Assembly: GCA_013003805.1 (NCBI GenBank)
Contig: JABDII010000078.1
Span: 1-12,971, forward strand
Reading direction: 5' to 3'
From: Gemmatimonadales bacterium
GTDB taxonomy: Bacteria > Gemmatimonadota > Gemmatimonadetes > Gemmatimonadales > GWC2-71-9
Length of the DNA stretch: 12,971 bases
Part shown: positions 1 through 6,947 of the stretch, one piece after another
Layout: each line of letters starts with the position of its first letter
Numbering within the stretch: the first letter of the stretch is position 1
Program-made: the position numbers and the translations under genes
The notes under the pieces: model-generated
The model's input: only the letters and a program-made list of their open reading frames with translations
The model's database searches: none
Told to the model about the DNA's origin: nothing

Positions 1-681
1 CGCGCGAACATGACGCGCCACCTCTTCCGCCGGTGCATTCCAGTTCAAGTGTGCTGTCTCCCGCGTGATCTTGGGCGCGTAGCACGCACGGGCGTCATCT
101 TGCGGTTCGGGTGTTGAGGTTCCCTCCGCTAGTTGCTCGATCGCCTGGAGGAGAGCTGTTGCTCCCAGTTCAGCCAATCGGGCGTTCAGGGTGCCGAAGG
201 TCTCCCCAGGCGCGATCGGGGTCTCGATCGTGAGCAGCACCGGGCCGGTGTCGAGGCCCTCCTCCATTTCCATGATGCTCACACCGGTCGCGGTGTCGCC
301 GGCCAGAATGGCGGCCTGGATCGGGGCCGCACCGCGCCACCGTGGGAGCACCGATGCATGCACGTTGATCATCCCCAGGGGCGGGATGTCGAGGATGTCG
401 GGTCGGAGGATATGTCCGTAGGCGGCCACCACGCCCAGGTCCGGTGCGAGCCGCCGGAGTTGTGCCGCGAAGAGATCGCCTACTGGACGCTCTGGTTGGA
501 GAACTGGGAGGTCCAGATGTTGAGCCGCGATCTTGACGGCTGGAGGAACGAGCTGGGATCGAGACCGCCCTTTTGGCCGGTCCGGTTGGGTGACGACGCC
601 CACGATGTCGTGTTCTTCTCTGAGAAGCGCGCGAAGCGAGGGGACCGCAAACTCGGGGGTGCCAAAGAAGACGAGGCGCAT
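1..681 (-). CDS. fmt: Methionyl-tRNA formyltransferase (3' part missing)
   Basis: The enzyme transfers a formyl group from 10-formyltetrahydrofolate to Met-tRNA(fMet) in the cytoplasm, producing the initiator tRNA. The frame is open from ATG at 681 to the left edge and gives 227 codons, against about 315 residues for the E. coli enzyme, so the end of the C-terminal tRNA-binding domain is outside the window. The start reads MRLVFFGTPEFAVPSL, the usual folate-binding Rossmann N-terminus. The catalytic residues are visible at the E. coli numbering: Asn106 and His108 in INVHAS and Asp144 in LDTGP. The loop LPRWRGAAPIQ (112-122) is also diagnostic. The ATG overlaps the def stop as TGATG (683-679), so translation is probably coupled to def, its functional partner. 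Identification is firm; only the unseen 3' end is uncertain. Confidence 0.97.
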   Translation of the reverse strand, partial: MRLVFFGTPEFAVPSLRALLREEHDIVGVVTQPDRPKGRSRSQLVPPAVKIAAQHLDLPVLQPERPVGDLFAAQLRRLAPDLGVVAAYGHILRPDILDIPPLGMINVHASVLPRWRGAAPIQAAILAGDTATGVSIMEMEEGLDTGPVLLTIETPIAPGETFGTLNARLAELGATALLQAIEQLAEGTSTPEPQDDARACYAPKITRETAHLNWNAPAEEVARHVRA

Positions 682-1211
682 CAGGCCTTCGTGTCGGAGG
701 CGGCGATCTCCTGGATGTGTCCAGCGCCTTTACGCGACTTCCTCCATCGCTTGACGAGCAGCTTCCGCTTGAGGGGACTCAGTCGATCGACGAACAGGAT
801 GCCATCGAGATGATCGATTTCGTGTTGAATCACTCGGGCTTTCAATCCCTCCGCCTCCAGTCGGAACGGACAACCGTCCCGGTCGAGCGCTTCGAGGACC
901 ACTCGGGTCGATCGCGTCACGTCTGCATAGAGATCCGGGATAGAGAGACATCCCTCTTCAGCGACGTCCTTCCCCTCCTGTTCGACGATCACCGGATTGA
1001 CCATGGCAAATCGATGCCCGTCGGCGTCCACAACGGCAATGCGCGTTGTGACCCCGACCTGGTTTGCCGCGAGTCCAACACCCTTGGCAGCGTCCATGGT
1101 CTTGAACAAATCGTCAATGAAGCGGCGTGTGTCTTCATCGACGGTGGCAACCTCCGAGCTTCGTTCCCGGAGTGGCGGAGAGCCCAATAGGTGGAGGGGA
1201 CGGAGCGACAT
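681..1211 (-). CDS. def: Peptide deformylase
   Basis: This metallo-hydrolase removes the formyl group from the N-terminal methionine of nascent proteins at the ribosome exit. The product is 176 residues, within the usual range. All three family motifs are present: GVGLAANQ (44-51), EGCLS (86-90) and QHEIDH (129-134). They supply the metal ligands Cys88, His130 and His134 and the catalytic Glu131. I chose ATG at 1211 because it overlaps the yajC stop as TGATG, the same arrangement as at the next junction. A GTG one codon upstream (1214) is possible and would add one residue. A purine-rich GAAGAGG lies just before the start, at the end of yajC. The def-fmt order is the classical pairing of formyl addition and removal. 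The basic C-terminal tail (KRKLLVKRWRKSRKG) is typical of exit-tunnel binding helices, which is inference here. Confidence 0.97.
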   Translation of the reverse strand: MSLRPLHLLGSPPLRERSSEVATVDEDTRRFIDDLFKTMDAAKGVGLAANQVGVTTRIAVVDADGHRFAMVNPVIVEQEGKDVAEEGCLSIPDLYADVTRSTRVVLEALDRDGCPFRLEAEGLKARVIQHEIDHLDGILFVDRLSPLKRKLLVKRWRKSRKGAGHIQEIAASDTKA

Positions 1212-1543
1212 CACCTCTTCACATTCGCGTCGGGGCCGATCGCATCACCCACTTGCACAATTCTGCGACGGTGGACGACGACCGACGAGGATCCGCTTTC
1301 CACGGTGACCTTGTCGTCTTTGATGTCCTTCACCTTCCCCATGATCCCGCCGCTCGTCATGATCTTGTCGCCTCGCTTGAGGTTGTCGAGGACTTGTTCA
1401 TGGCGCTTTCGTGCCTGCGATTGCGGTCGGATGATCAGGAAATAGAAGACGAGTGCGATGAGGCCAAGTTGGACCATCAGCACCGTGAGCCCTCCACCCT
1501 GTCCCTGCGGGGTCGGTATCAAGTTGAGCGCAAGAACGTTCAC
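1211..1543 (-). CDS. yajC: YajC, preprotein translocase accessory subunit
   Basis: YajC is a small inner-membrane protein that associates with SecDF and the SecYEG translocon. The product is 110 residues. It has one N-terminal transmembrane segment (about 18-38, rich in L, V, I and F), then the family signature YFLIIRPQ, then a cytosolic domain with LKRGDKIMTSGGIMGKV and an ending rich in Val and basic residues (VVVHRRRIVQVGD). The start is GTG at 1543, overlapping the tgt stop as GTGA. It has a good Shine-Dalgarno (AGAGAGG, ending six bases before the GTG). A longer reading frame from 1588 is less likely because it would run into tgt and lacks that signal. In E. coli the order is queA-tgt-yajC-secD-secF. 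Here def and fmt follow directly, so secD and secF are not in this cluster. Confidence 0.94.
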   Translation of the reverse strand: MNVLALNLIPTPQGQGGGLTVLMVQLGLIALVFYFLIIRPQSQARKRHEQVLDNLKRGDKIMTSGGIMGKVKDIKDDKVTVESGSSSVVVHRRRIVQVGDAIGPDANVKR

Positions 1544-2670
1544 TCGTTTCCTCTCTCGTGATAGCGGGTGAGCCAGCGCCGGCTCCAATGCTCGAACGTC
1601 CCATCCAGAACGTGCGCCCGAGCCTGTTCAGTCAGTCGAATCGCGAACCGGACATTGTGGATTGATACGAGTCGTAGGCCCAGCATGTCTTCGGCCATGA
1701 AGAGATGGCGCAGATAAGCTCGCGAGAATCGCGCGCAGACCTCACAATCACATTCCGGGTCGATCGGTTCATCCGCGGTCCGGTGCTGCGCCGCCCGGAT
1801 ATTGAGTCTTCCTGACGCGGTCCAGGCGCTGCCGTGGCGCCCGTTTCGTGTCGCCGCCACGCAGTCAAACAGATCAACCCCGCGGGCGATCCCCTCCAGC
1901 AAATCCGGAGGAAAGCCGACACCCATAAGATAACGGGGGACCGTGGGCGGCAGCACCGGATGGAGCAGTTCCAGCAATCGGTGCATGAGGGACTTAGGCT
2001 CCCCGACAGACAGGCCGCCGATAGCGATCCCCGACCAGGAACCGCGGGCCAGCGTTTCCTCGGCGGAGCGCAGCCGAAGCTCCTCATGTGCCCCTCCCTG
2101 GATGATGGGCCAGAGTGTCTGGCGGGTCTGCCCCCGATCGAGCCCGTTGTGGCATGACGCGCACCGCTCGAGCCATCGGAGCGTCCGCTCCATCCCTTCG
2201 AGTGCAGAGTGGTGCGGCGCTTGACCTGGGACGACATGATCGAAGGCCATCGCCACGTCGGCCCCAAGCGCCCATTGGATTTCGGTAGCCCGCTCCGGGG
2301 TCAGGAAGTGGACATCCCCGTTCAGGGGGTTTTGAAACTCGACGCCCTCCTCGGAAATGGACCGGAGCCCCTGCAGGCTGAACACCTGGAATCCGCCGGA
2401 GTCAGTCAACATGGGTCGGCGCCACGAGGTGAAGCCGTGGAGTCCTCCGAGGGCTTGGATGGTGGCTTCGCCGGGTCGGACATGGAGATGGTAGGTATTC
2501 CCCAGGATGATCTGCGCGCCGGCGCGCTCGAGCTCTGCCGGATGCAGCCCCCGAACGGCCCCGTACGTCCCCACCGGCATGAAGGCAGGAGTCTCCACCG
2601 TGCCGTGAGGGAGAAGGATCGAGCCGGCCCGCGCATTGGCCGCCGTTCCCTGGAGGGTGAATTCAAACAC
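1540..2670 (-). CDS. tgt: tRNA-guanine transglycosylase
   Basis: Tgt exchanges guanine at the wobble position of GUN-anticodon tRNAs for the queuosine precursor preQ1. The 376-residue product is the usual length. General base Asp90 sits in LTDSGGFQVFSL, the nucleophile Asp269 in VDLFDCVAATRNGR, and zinc is bound by Cys307, Cys309 and Cys312 (CDCEVC) plus His338. The recognition loop IQGGAHEELR and AIGGLSVGEPK are intact. The pocket is unusual: the common bacterial FDEC is FDHV (143-146), so the position equivalent to Zymomonas Cys158 is Val. The start is GTG at 2670, the only standard start in frame before an upstream stop at 2721. It gives the expected N-terminus MFEF but has no nearby Shine-Dalgarno. 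A strong one at 2696-2701 instead serves a nine-codon out-of-frame ORF. The gene lies 29 bases after queA and overlaps yajC. Confidence 0.96.
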   Translation of the reverse strand: MFEFTLQGTAANARAGSILLPHGTVETPAFMPVGTYGAVRGLHPAELERAGAQIILGNTYHLHVRPGEATIQALGGLHGFTSWRRPMLTDSGGFQVFSLQGLRSISEEGVEFQNPLNGDVHFLTPERATEIQWALGADVAMAFDHVVPGQAPHHSALEGMERTLRWLERCASCHNGLDRGQTRQTLWPIIQGGAHEELRLRSAEETLARGSWSGIAIGGLSVGEPKSLMHRLLELLHPVLPPTVPRYLMGVGFPPDLLEGIARGVDLFDCVAATRNGRHGSAWTASGRLNIRAAQHRTADEPIDPECDCEVCARFSRAYLRHLFMAEDMLGLRLVSIHNVRFAIRLTEQARAHVLDGTFEHWSRRWLTRYHERGNE

Positions 2671-2692
2671 GGACCATGTCTCGTCGGAGCAT
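2663..2692 (-). other. Nine-codon leader ORF overlapping the tgt start
   Basis: Directly after the queA stop, the minus strand reads AGGAGGAACATG. This is the best Shine-Dalgarno of the region, three bases from an ATG at 2692. That ATG opens a frame of nine codons (MLRRDMVRV) that stops at 2665-2663, overlapping the first codons of tgt in another frame. It may couple tgt translation to ribosomes ending just inside tgt. Alternatively, one base is wrong in the sequence and the true tgt start is the ATG at 2692 or 2677. The ORF and spacing are seen directly; any leader function is inference. Confidence 0.4.
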
Positions 2693-2699
2693 GTTCCTC

Positions 2700-3752
2700 C
2701 TACATGACCACCATCGCGTCACCGTACGAGTAGAACCGATAACGTTGGGCAATCGCATGTCGGTACGCCTCCATCGTGAGCGCGAATCCGGCGAACGCTG
2801 ACACCAGCATCAAGAGTGTCGAGCGGGGAAGATGGAAATTGGTCACGAGCCGGTCGACGACCTTGAAGCGATATCCCGGAGCGATGAGAAGGGTGGTCTC
2901 GTGGCGACCTGCCTCGGGCTCGCCCGCGAAGGCAGCGCTTTCCAAAGCCCGTACCACCGTCGTCCCAACCGCCCAAACCTTCGCCCCCTGCCTACGAGTC
3001 TCCGTGATTTGCGTGGCGGCAGCTTCAGAAATGTCGAATCGTTCAGGATGCATGTGATGGTCGGCGATGAACTCCTGCTCGACCGGTTTGAAGGTGCCCG
3101 GTCCGACCTCCAGATCGATACCGGCGAGCCCGATGCCCCGTTGCTCCAGGCGCTCGAGGATGGATGCGGTGAAATGCAATCCGGCTGTCGGAGCTGCAAC
3201 ACTACCCTCCCGTTCGGCGTACACGGTCTGGTACCGAGACGCGTCGGCCGCAGTGGGCTCACGCGTGATGTAAGGCGGGAGGGGGACACGGCCAAATTGG
3301 GCGATCGCCTCTGTGGCGGTCGCACCGTGGAATCGCACTACGCGATGGCCGTTTGGGAGGACGCGCTCGATTCCGATCCAGACGTCAGGAGCCAGGTCAA
3401 CCCGCTTGCCAGGCCGCAATGCGCTCCCCGGTTTTCCCAATGCGACCCAGGTGTCATCCGCGGCAGGATGGATGAGCAGAACTTCGGCAGGTCGGCCCGA
3501 GGGACGCGTTCCGACCAGCCGAGCGTGCCGCACTTTCGTCGTGTTGACAACGAGGAGATCACCGGACGGAATCAACTCCGGCAGCTGGCGGAAGTAGGAG
3601 TCCGTGAGCGTCCCGCTAGGCGACCCTTGGGCCGGGCGCTGCACCACGAGGAGCCTGCTCGCCTCACGGTTCGGGAGAGGCTCCTGGGCAATCAGGTCCG
3701 GCGGAAGGTGGTAGTCGAAGTCTGCTGTTCGACCAGGAAGCTCAGCCGTCAA
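2700..3752 (-). CDS. queA: S-adenosylmethionine:tRNA ribosyltransferase-isomerase
   Basis: QueA transfers and isomerises the ribosyl part of S-adenosylmethionine onto preQ1 in tRNA, forming epoxyqueuosine. It is the step after Tgt, which is encoded next. From TTG at 3752 the product is 350 residues, close to the E. coli length of 356. Family motifs are clear: FDYHLPPDLIAQEP near the N-terminus, TVYAEREGSVAAPTAGLHFT, the block VGPGTFKPV, ADHHMHPERF, VGTTVVRALES, NFHLPRSTLLMLVSAFAG, and RYRFYSYGDAM at the end. No ATG or GTG lies in frame near the conserved start, so TTG is the best choice; it overlaps the end of ruvB by 11 bases. The frame is open further upstream to 3869, but that part is only ruvB read in another frame. 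Identification is firm; the exact start is moderately sure. Confidence 0.95.
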   Translation of the reverse strand: MTAELPGRTADFDYHLPPDLIAQEPLPNREASRLLVVQRPAQGSPSGTLTDSYFRQLPELIPSGDLLVVNTTKVRHARLVGTRPSGRPAEVLLIHPAADDTWVALGKPGSALRPGKRVDLAPDVWIGIERVLPNGHRVVRFHGATATEAIAQFGRVPLPPYITREPTAADASRYQTVYAEREGSVAAPTAGLHFTASILERLEQRGIGLAGIDLEVGPGTFKPVEQEFIADHHMHPERFDISEAAATQITETRRQGAKVWAVGTTVVRALESAAFAGEPEAGRHETTLLIAPGYRFKVVDRLVTNFHLPRSTLLMLVSAFAGFALTMEAYRHAIAQRYRFYSYGDAMVVM

Positions 3753-4767
3753 AGATGGTTGCTTGTCCCTGGGGCGGGGTGTACCCGAACCGGCGAAAGG
3801 CCATGGCCGTCGCCCGGCGTCCGCGGGGCGTCCGCTCGAGAAACCCTTGCTGAATGAGGAAAGGTTCATAGACCTCTTCGAGAGTGCCGCTATCTTCGCC
3901 GACGGCTACCGCGACCGTGTTTACCCCCACGGGGCCGCCACCGAATTTCTCGATGATCGTCTTGAGAATCCGGGAGTCCATGTCATCGAGCCCAAATTCA
4001 TCGACATTGAGTTGCGCCAAGGCATCACCGGCAACCGTGGCCGTAATGGCACCACTTGCTCGGACCTGGGCAAAGTCTCGCACACGACGCAGCAGGCGAT
4101 TCGCGACGCGCGGTGTACCGCGGCTGCGCTTCGCGAGCTCCCTCGCGCCAGCGTCATCGATGGGTACGTCGAGGATCGCGGCGGAGCGGTGGACGATGAG
4201 GCGGAGTTCCTCGTCCGGATAGAAATTGAGCCGCTCGACGAGTCCGAATCGCGCCCGCATTGGTGGAGTCATGAGGCCGAATCGCGTGGTCGCGCCGATC
4301 AACGTGAATTGCTCGAGCGCCATGGGAATAGTCTGGGCGTTGGGACCGTCCGCGATACGCACATCCACGCGGTAGTCCTCCATGGCGGGATAGAGAAATT
4401 CCTCGAGCGTCGGTCGGAGCCGGTGAATCTCATCGATAAAGAGGATGTCACCCGGGCCCAAAGAAGTCAGCAAGCCCACCAGATCACCGGGTTTCTCGAG
4501 CACCGGCCCGGAGGAGGTGCGAATCTGGACCCCCATCTCCTTGGCCATGAGGATGGCCAACGTGGTCTTCCCGAGGCCGGGGGGGCCGAAGAACAACGTG
4601 TGATCGAGGGTATCCCCTCGTCCGCGGGCTGCCTCGATCGCGATTTGAAGCGAGGTCTTCACGCGTTCTTGACCAATGAATTCGTCTAACTGTGAGGGCC
4701 GGAGTGTCGCTTCCGCTCCGGACTCCTCAGGCAGGGCGGTGGGGGTCGTGATCTCGACTCTGGACAT
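3742..4767 (-). CDS. ruvB: RuvB, Holliday-junction branch-migration ATPase
   Basis: RuvB is the hexameric AAA+ motor that, loaded by RuvA, drives branch migration of Holliday junctions during recombination and repair. The product is 341 residues. Visible motifs are Walker A GPPGLGKTT (61-69), Walker B DILFIDE (107-113), sensor GATTR (158-162), the arginine-finger region MRARFG (170-175), and the C-terminal winged-helix segment ending RTPRGR with a tail FGYTPP. I chose ATG at 4767 because it overlaps the stop of the upstream small gene as TGATG and gives the short N-terminus typical of the family. An in-frame start at 4791 would add eight residues inside the neighbour. A small zinc-ribbon gene separates it from ruvA, which is uncommon. 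Confidence 0.98.
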   Translation of the reverse strand: MSRVEITTPTALPEESGAEATLRPSQLDEFIGQERVKTSLQIAIEAARGRGDTLDHTLFFGPPGLGKTTLAILMAKEMGVQIRTSSGPVLEKPGDLVGLLTSLGPGDILFIDEIHRLRPTLEEFLYPAMEDYRVDVRIADGPNAQTIPMALEQFTLIGATTRFGLMTPPMRARFGLVERLNFYPDEELRLIVHRSAAILDVPIDDAGARELAKRSRGTPRVANRLLRRVRDFAQVRASGAITATVAGDALAQLNVDEFGLDDMDSRILKTIIEKFGGGPVGVNTVAVAVGEDSGTLEEVYEPFLIQQGFLERTPRGRRATAMAFRRFGYTPPQGQATIFDG

Positions 4768-4943
4768 CAGCCGGCGAGTTTCGCTTCCCATCGGACCGGC
4801 CGGTCTCCCGGCCGGACGATGTGTTTCACCCTACAGGAGACACACCGGTCTCGGACTTGTTCCGTGCCGGTCGGCACCAATTTGCGGTTGGTGGATCCGC
4901 AGCGGGTGCAATTCCACTCGGCCGTCACACCAGGGACCGTCAT
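4767..4943 (-). CDS. Small zinc-ribbon protein between ruvA and ruvB
   Basis: I do not recognise a named family. The 58-residue product has two CxxC knuckles (Cys12/Cys15 in NCTRCGS and Cys34/Cys37 in DRCVSCR) separated by 18 residues. This spacing is typical of a zinc ribbon. The tail is basic with an aromatic residue (RPGDRPVRWEAKLAG). The reading frame looks real: ATG overlaps the ruvA stop as ATGA (4943-4940), AAGGAAG lies about eight bases upstream, and the stop overlaps the ruvB start as TGATG. The gene is therefore translationally locked between two subunits of one motor complex. It could bind DNA or RNA, or contact RuvAB. It could equally be an unrelated passenger. A function in junction processing is inference from position only. 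Confidence 0.85.
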   Translation of the reverse strand: MTVPGVTAEWNCTRCGSTNRKLVPTGTEQVRDRCVSCRVKHIVRPGDRPVRWEAKLAG

Positions 4944-5542
4944 ACGTGGGTCTTCCTTGGGGTTGTGAGTTGTTGGAGGGCGAGCCGGACGATCTGGGCC
5001 GTATCCTCGGCCCCGATCGTCGCTACGACCTCGCGGACCGCCGCTTCTGCGGCCGCTGCCGGGTAACCCAATGCCGTAAGTGCGCGCACGGCGGCGTCGG
5101 AACCCCGCCGCCGCGAGATCGTCGTATCGACCCGGAAATCCTTGAATTTGTCCTGCAGTTCGACCACCAACCGTTCGGCTTTCTTCTTGCCGATGCCATT
5201 GACTGTGCTGAGCGCCGCGATGTCGCGGTCTTGGATGCTCAATACGGTACGCTCCGGGCCCAGGGTCGACAACACCGCGAGGGCGAGACGCGGCCCGAAG
5301 CCGCTTGCAGCGAGCAACCGCTGGAAGACTCGGCGCTCGCCAGCCCGATCGAAGCCGTAGAGCGCCCAGCCGTCCTCTCGCACGACCAGCTCGGTGAACA
5401 GGCTGACCCGACTCCCGATCTCCGGTAGGCGCTCGTGCACGCCCAACGGGACGGTCACTGCGTACCCCACCCCCCCCTCTGTCTGGACGATGAGCGTATC
5501 GCCGGTGCGCTCGGCGAGAACGCCGGTCAGGGTCGCGATCAT
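4940..5542 (-). CDS. ruvA: RuvA, Holliday-junction DNA-binding subunit
   Basis: RuvA tetramers bind four-way junctions and load RuvB. The 200-residue product is full length. An N-terminal OB-fold (1 to about 62) starts MIATLTGVLAER and includes the conserved block GGVGYAVTVPL. Two helix-hairpin-helix motifs follow (SGFGPRLALAVLS and VNGIGKKKAERLVVEL). The C-terminal three-helix domain (about 150-195) that contacts RuvB contains AVRALTALGYPAAAAEAAVRE. The start ATG at 5542 overlaps the ruvC stop as ATGA. The codons for Gly-Gly in the OB-fold form a run of eight G on the coding strand (5470-5477). The RuvB-contact domain is present, so the zinc-ribbon gene downstream is not a detached piece of RuvA. 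Confidence 0.97.
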   Translation of the reverse strand: MIATLTGVLAERTGDTLIVQTEGGVGYAVTVPLGVHERLPEIGSRVSLFTELVVREDGWALYGFDRAGERRVFQRLLAASGFGPRLALAVLSTLGPERTVLSIQDRDIAALSTVNGIGKKKAERLVVELQDKFKDFRVDTTISRRRGSDAAVRALTALGYPAAAAEAAVREVVATIGAEDTAQIVRLALQQLTTPRKTHV

Positions 5543-6051
5543 CGAGTCCCCAGAAGGGCACTGCGGCCGGGTTGGATACGCCCGATGCGCAGCAAGTGGG
5601 TGAGCGCGAGCGCTACCCCATCGGCGGCGTCGGATGGAGTCGGTGCCGAGCGTAGGCGGAGCAACTGCGCCACCATGTAGCCCACCTGGGCCTTCGCGGC
5701 GCGTCCTCGACCGACGACCGCCTGCTTGACGGTTGCCGGGGCGTACTCAGCGATGGGGATGTGGGCTTGCTCCGCAGTGAGCAGAATGACCCCACGGGCA
5801 TGGCCAAGCACGACGGTCGTCCGAACGTTCTTGCTGTTGAAGATGCTCTCGACGGCGACGGCATCGGGTTGGTGCCGCGCCAGGAGGTCAGTCATGCCGA
5901 GGTGGATCGAGTGAAGTCGCTCCGCGAGGGGTGTCTTGGGATCTGTTCGCAAGACACCGCACTCGATCAACTGAGCGGGGCGACCCGGGTCGCCTGCGAC
6001 TACGCCATAGCCAACGGTGGCGACACCTGGGTCGATACCCAAGATCTTCAC
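5539..6051 (-). CDS. ruvC: RuvC, Holliday-junction resolvase
   Basis: RuvC is the dimeric endonuclease that cuts Holliday junctions symmetrically after RuvAB migration. The product is 170 residues. The four acidic catalytic residues are visible: Asp7 in GIDPG, Glu68 in AVESIF, and Asp141 and Asp144 in SDAADGVALALTH. The segment FNSKNVRTTVVLGHARGV and EYAPATVKQAVVGRGRA are typical of the family. The start is GTG at 6051, because the conserved KILGIDPG follows immediately. It lies 13 bases after the yebC stop, with only a weak ribosome-binding site. The stop overlaps the ruvA start. Confidence 0.97.
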   Translation of the reverse strand: MKILGIDPGVATVGYGVVAGDPGRPAQLIECGVLRTDPKTPLAERLHSIHLGMTDLLARHQPDAVAVESIFNSKNVRTTVVLGHARGVILLTAEQAHIPIAEYAPATVKQAVVGRGRAAKAQVGYMVAQLLRLRSAPTPSDAADGVALALTHLLRIGRIQPGRSALLGTR

Positions 6052-6064
6052 CGCTTAGGGCTCA

Positions 6065-6814
6065 TCAGCTGGAAACCTCAGCCATCGTCTCGGCGTCGAT
6101 GTCGAAGTTCGAGAACACGCGTGAGACATCGTCGAGGTCTTCTAAGGCCTCGATGAGACGCAGGAGTTGTTCGGCCTCCTGGCCCTCCATTCGTACCGTG
6201 CTCTTGGGAACCATCGCCAGCTCGACCTCCACCGCATCCAGTCCCTGTGCCATGAGGCGATCCGCGACGGCATGGAACTCGGTTGGGGATGCTGAGACGA
6301 GGTACTGATCTCCCTCGCGTTCGAAATCCTCCGCGCCGGCGTCTAGGGCAGCTTCGAGTGTGGACTCTTCGTCGTGGCGGGTGGCATCCAGGTAGATCTG
6401 GCCTTTACGATCGAACATCCAGGCGACCGAATTGGCACTGCCGAGATTACCCCCATTGCGGTTGAGCGCGTGCCGGATCGCCGCCACGGTTCGATTTGGG
6501 TTGTCCGTCGTTCCTTCGATATAGATCGCGGCACCCCCTGGGCCATACCCTTCGTAGGCGAACTCTTCCAATTGGCTGCCCGCGAGTTCGCCGGTGCCCT
6601 TCTTGATTGCTCGCTCGATGTTGTCGTTCGGCATGTTCACCGCGCGAGCCGCCTCCATTGCGGTGCGCAGCCGCGGATTCGCAGCTGGGTCACCCCCGCC
6701 GGCCCGCGCCGCCACGGTGATTTCCCGGATGACCTTGGTCCATGCCGACGCCCGCCGCTGGTCGGTGAGCGCCTTCTTGTGCTTGATTTGTTTCCATTTG
6801 CTGTGGCCGGCCAT
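6065..6814 (-). CDS. yebC: YebC/TACO1-family protein
   Basis: YebC-family proteins were long annotated as transcriptional regulators. More recent work links them to translation, including relief of ribosome stalling, so the exact role here is open. The product is 249 residues, the usual size. The N-terminus MAGHSKWKQIKHKK is the family hallmark, followed by TKVIREITVAARAGGGDPAANPRLR, MPNDNIERAIKKGTGEL and YEGYGPGGAAI. The C-terminal half carries the two alpha/beta domains and ends in LEDLDDVSRVFSNFDID. ATG at 6814 was chosen for that hallmark and for a strong Shine-Dalgarno (AAAGGAG, about seven bases upstream). The frame is open 37 codons further upstream, but that part does not look like YebC. 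It is the first gene of the operon, immediately before ruvC, a placement common in bacteria. Confidence 0.97.
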   Translation of the reverse strand: MAGHSKWKQIKHKKALTDQRRASAWTKVIREITVAARAGGGDPAANPRLRTAMEAARAVNMPNDNIERAIKKGTGELAGSQLEEFAYEGYGPGGAAIYIEGTTDNPNRTVAAIRHALNRNGGNLGSANSVAWMFDRKGQIYLDATRHDEESTLEAALDAGAEDFEREGDQYLVSASPTEFHAVADRLMAQGLDAVEVELAMVPKSTVRMEGQEAEQLLRLIEALEDLDDVSRVFSNFDIDAETMAEVSS

Positions 6815-6879
6815 GGCCAACTCCTTTACCGACAGCGATTTCGAGCTGCGGCCGAGCTCGGAAGCGACTTTCCCGGAGA

Positions 6880-6909
6880 ACAATAGCCCTGAGCCTCTGG
6901 GATGGGCAA
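6880..6909 (-). promoter_or_regulatory. Candidate promoter of the yebC-ruv-que-def operon
   Basis: On the minus strand there is TTGCCC (6909-6904), an 18-base spacer and TATTGT (6885-6880), resembling a housekeeping sigma -35/-10 pair. It would give an untranslated leader of roughly 60 bases before yebC, which agrees with yebC having a real Shine-Dalgarno. The boxes are imperfect and chosen by eye in a GC-rich gap. Confidence 0.35.
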
Positions 6910-6918
6910 CGCGCCGGC

Positions 6919-6947
6919 TTGCCACGCCCTGGCCGAGCGGCTAAGCT
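6919..6947 (+). promoter_or_regulatory. Candidate leaderless promoter of the lipoprotein gene
   Basis: TTGCCA (6919-6924), a 17-base spacer and TAAGCT (6942-6947) form a good -35/-10 pair. The -10 element ends exactly six bases before the GTG start at 6954, so transcription would begin on or next to the start codon. No Shine-Dalgarno is visible. The same six-base spacing occurs at two other starts in this window. Confidence 0.45.

Noticed and set aside
133..813. 226-codon open frame on the plus strand opposite fmt and def
   Set aside because: Both strands cannot be constrained to this extent. The minus strand encodes complete Fmt and Def motifs, and this frame spans their junction without any motif.
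3700..3800. preQ1 riboswitch before queA
   Set aside because: The region upstream of queA is ruvB coding sequence, and no aptamer-like stem with an A-rich tail could be seen.
2832..3857. 341-codon open frame on the plus strand opposite queA
   Set aside because: It lies wholly antisense to queA and the start of ruvB, which are certain. Its translation shows no motif and has the composition expected of a GC-rich antisense frame.
3763..4689. 308-codon open frame on the plus strand opposite ruvB
   Set aside because: It is antisense to a fully conserved ruvB and has no recognisable domain or plausible start context.
5470..5477. G8 tract in ruvA as a phase-variation switch
   Set aside because: It encodes a conserved Gly-Gly in the OB-fold of a housekeeping repair gene. 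A single tract there is better explained by codon use in GC-rich DNA.
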